From Zavarzinia sp. (lineage in GTDB: Bacteria > Pseudomonadota > Alphaproteobacteria > Zavarziniales > Zavarziniaceae), in assembly GCA_028694545.1 (NCBI GenBank), contig JAQVKV010000107.1:1-7102 (forward strand): a stretch of DNA of 7,102 nucleotides, read 5' to 3'. Under the pieces are notes generated by a model. It was not told where the DNA came from and did no database searches. It saw nothing but the letters and a program-made list of their open reading frames with translations. A program made the position numbers and the translations under genes. Positions 6,555-7,102 of the stretch are shown here, one piece after another. Every line of letters begins with the position of its first letter. Within the stretch, counting starts at the first letter, position 1.

Positions 6555-7102
6555 GGTCTCACACTCCCTGCGGCACGGCCGAGCAGGTCCTGCGCGGAAC
6601 GAAGCCCGAGCAGCACCAGGTCGGCGAGACGCGCAAAATTGCTCTCGATCCGGATGTTGAAGTTGAACGGCTGGCTGTCCATGACGGCGGGATTGGCCCC
6701 CGCCATCGCCAGCCGCACGAATCCCTCGCCGCCGACCGCCTTCCCGAAGGTTAAGCCGAGGCTGTCGTAATGGAAATCCGCCAGCGCCCGCAGGACGAGA
6801 TCCACCTCCGCCCCGGCCTGGGCGATCTGGGGCGGCAGGTTGTCCGGCCGATAGCGCAACACGCCCGGCCCGCGCGCCGAAAGCTGCGCATCCGTGATCG
6901 CCACCTCCTCGCCCGCGACGGACAGGGGCACGGTGCCGTCCAGGACCCCGGTGCCGTCCAGCCCCTGGATGCCCAGCACCCGCGTCACCTCGCCCAGGTC
7001 GACGCCGTCGACGGTGAAGCGGGCGTGCATGGCGGGTTGGCGCAGTTCGACATCGAAATTCTCGGCCGCGATCGTGCCGCCGGCGGCCGCGATGCCGATC
7101 CG
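6551..7102 (-). CDS. ydbH: YdbH-family intermembrane phospholipid transport protein, C-terminal part
   Basis: The 5' part lies beyond the right edge; 183 C-terminal residues are visible. The frame stays open through the edge, so the ATG at 7030 is internal. Family blocks are VDGVDLGEVTRVLGIQGLDG followed by TGVLDGTVPLSVAGEEV, the LSARGPGVLRYRP segment, LRALADFHYDSLGL, and near the end NFNIRIESNFARL. YdbH is one of the three AsmA-like proteins (with TamB and YhdP) that move phospholipids from the inner to the outer membrane. It is anchored in the inner membrane with a long beta-groove in the periplasm, and its C-terminus meets YnbE. The immediate succession ydbH-ynbE-ydbL, with overlaps of 4 and 26 bases, confirms the call beyond sequence similarity. 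Confidence 0.93.
   Translation of the reverse strand, partial: RIGIAAAGGTIAAENFDVELRQPAMHARFTVDGVDLGEVTRVLGIQGLDGTGVLDGTVPLSVAGEEVAITDAQLSARGPGVLRYRPDNLPPQIAQAGAEVDLVLRALADFHYDSLGLTFGKAVGGEGFVRLAMAGANPAVMDSQPFNFNIRIESNFARLADLVLLGLRSAQDLLGRAAGSVRP
6564..6569 (-). promoter_or_regulatory. Ribosome binding site of ynbE
   Basis: AGGGAG on the - strand lies nine bases before the GTG start and inside the last codons of ydbH. It supports the GTG that overlaps the ydbH stop as GTGA. Confidence 0.55.

Noticed and set aside
7028..7030. ATG as the start of the ydbH-like gene
   Set aside because: The frame is open to the right edge, and known YdbH proteins are several times longer, so this is an internal Met.

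Overview
The window is GC-rich and densely coding, with short intergenic gaps and overlapping genes. Its genes point to a Gram-negative proteobacterium. The base composition, the Rid subfamily, and an autotransporter whose N-terminal remnant resembles the phosphatase-fused type suggest an alphaproteobacterium, but I cannot name a genus. No mobile element, tRNA, rRNA or CRISPR array is visible.

Layout: the left half (1-3550, + strand) is the 3' part of one very large type V autotransporter gene. It encodes the tail of a folded N-terminal domain (probably a PAP2-type phosphatase), a beta-helical passenger with autotransporter-associated beta-strand repeats, an alpha-helical linker, and the outer-membrane translocator barrel ending in Phe. 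Everything to its right is on the - strand and runs towards it. Read in the direction of transcription, the first group is ydbH (5' end outside the window), ynbE and ydbL, closely overlapped and closed by a good intrinsic terminator. The second group is doxX-like, amn (AMP nucleosidase) and a RidA-family gene, with gaps of 40 and 16 bases. The last gene meets the autotransporter gene tail to tail with an 11-base overlap.

How the genes work together: YdbH, YnbE and YdbL form a known envelope system. YdbH is an AsmA-like bridge for phospholipid transport between the inner and outer membranes, YnbE is the small outer-membrane lipoprotein that completes it, and YdbL is a periplasmic accessory. 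The second group pairs AMP breakdown (Amn: AMP to adenine plus ribose 5-phosphate) with a Rid protein lacking the catalytic Arg of classical RidA, plus a small four-helix DoxX membrane protein. Co-transcription is inferred from spacing; a shared pathway is a hypothesis. The autotransporter is a separate surface-exposed or secreted protein.

Most of the content belongs to recognisable families. I do not see a clearly new system. The points most worth a second look are the Tat-type signal on YdbL, the Arg-less Rid protein in an amn operon, the enzyme-like N-terminal part of the autotransporter, the palindrome covering the convergent stop codons, and the competing hairpins between the two - strand operons.
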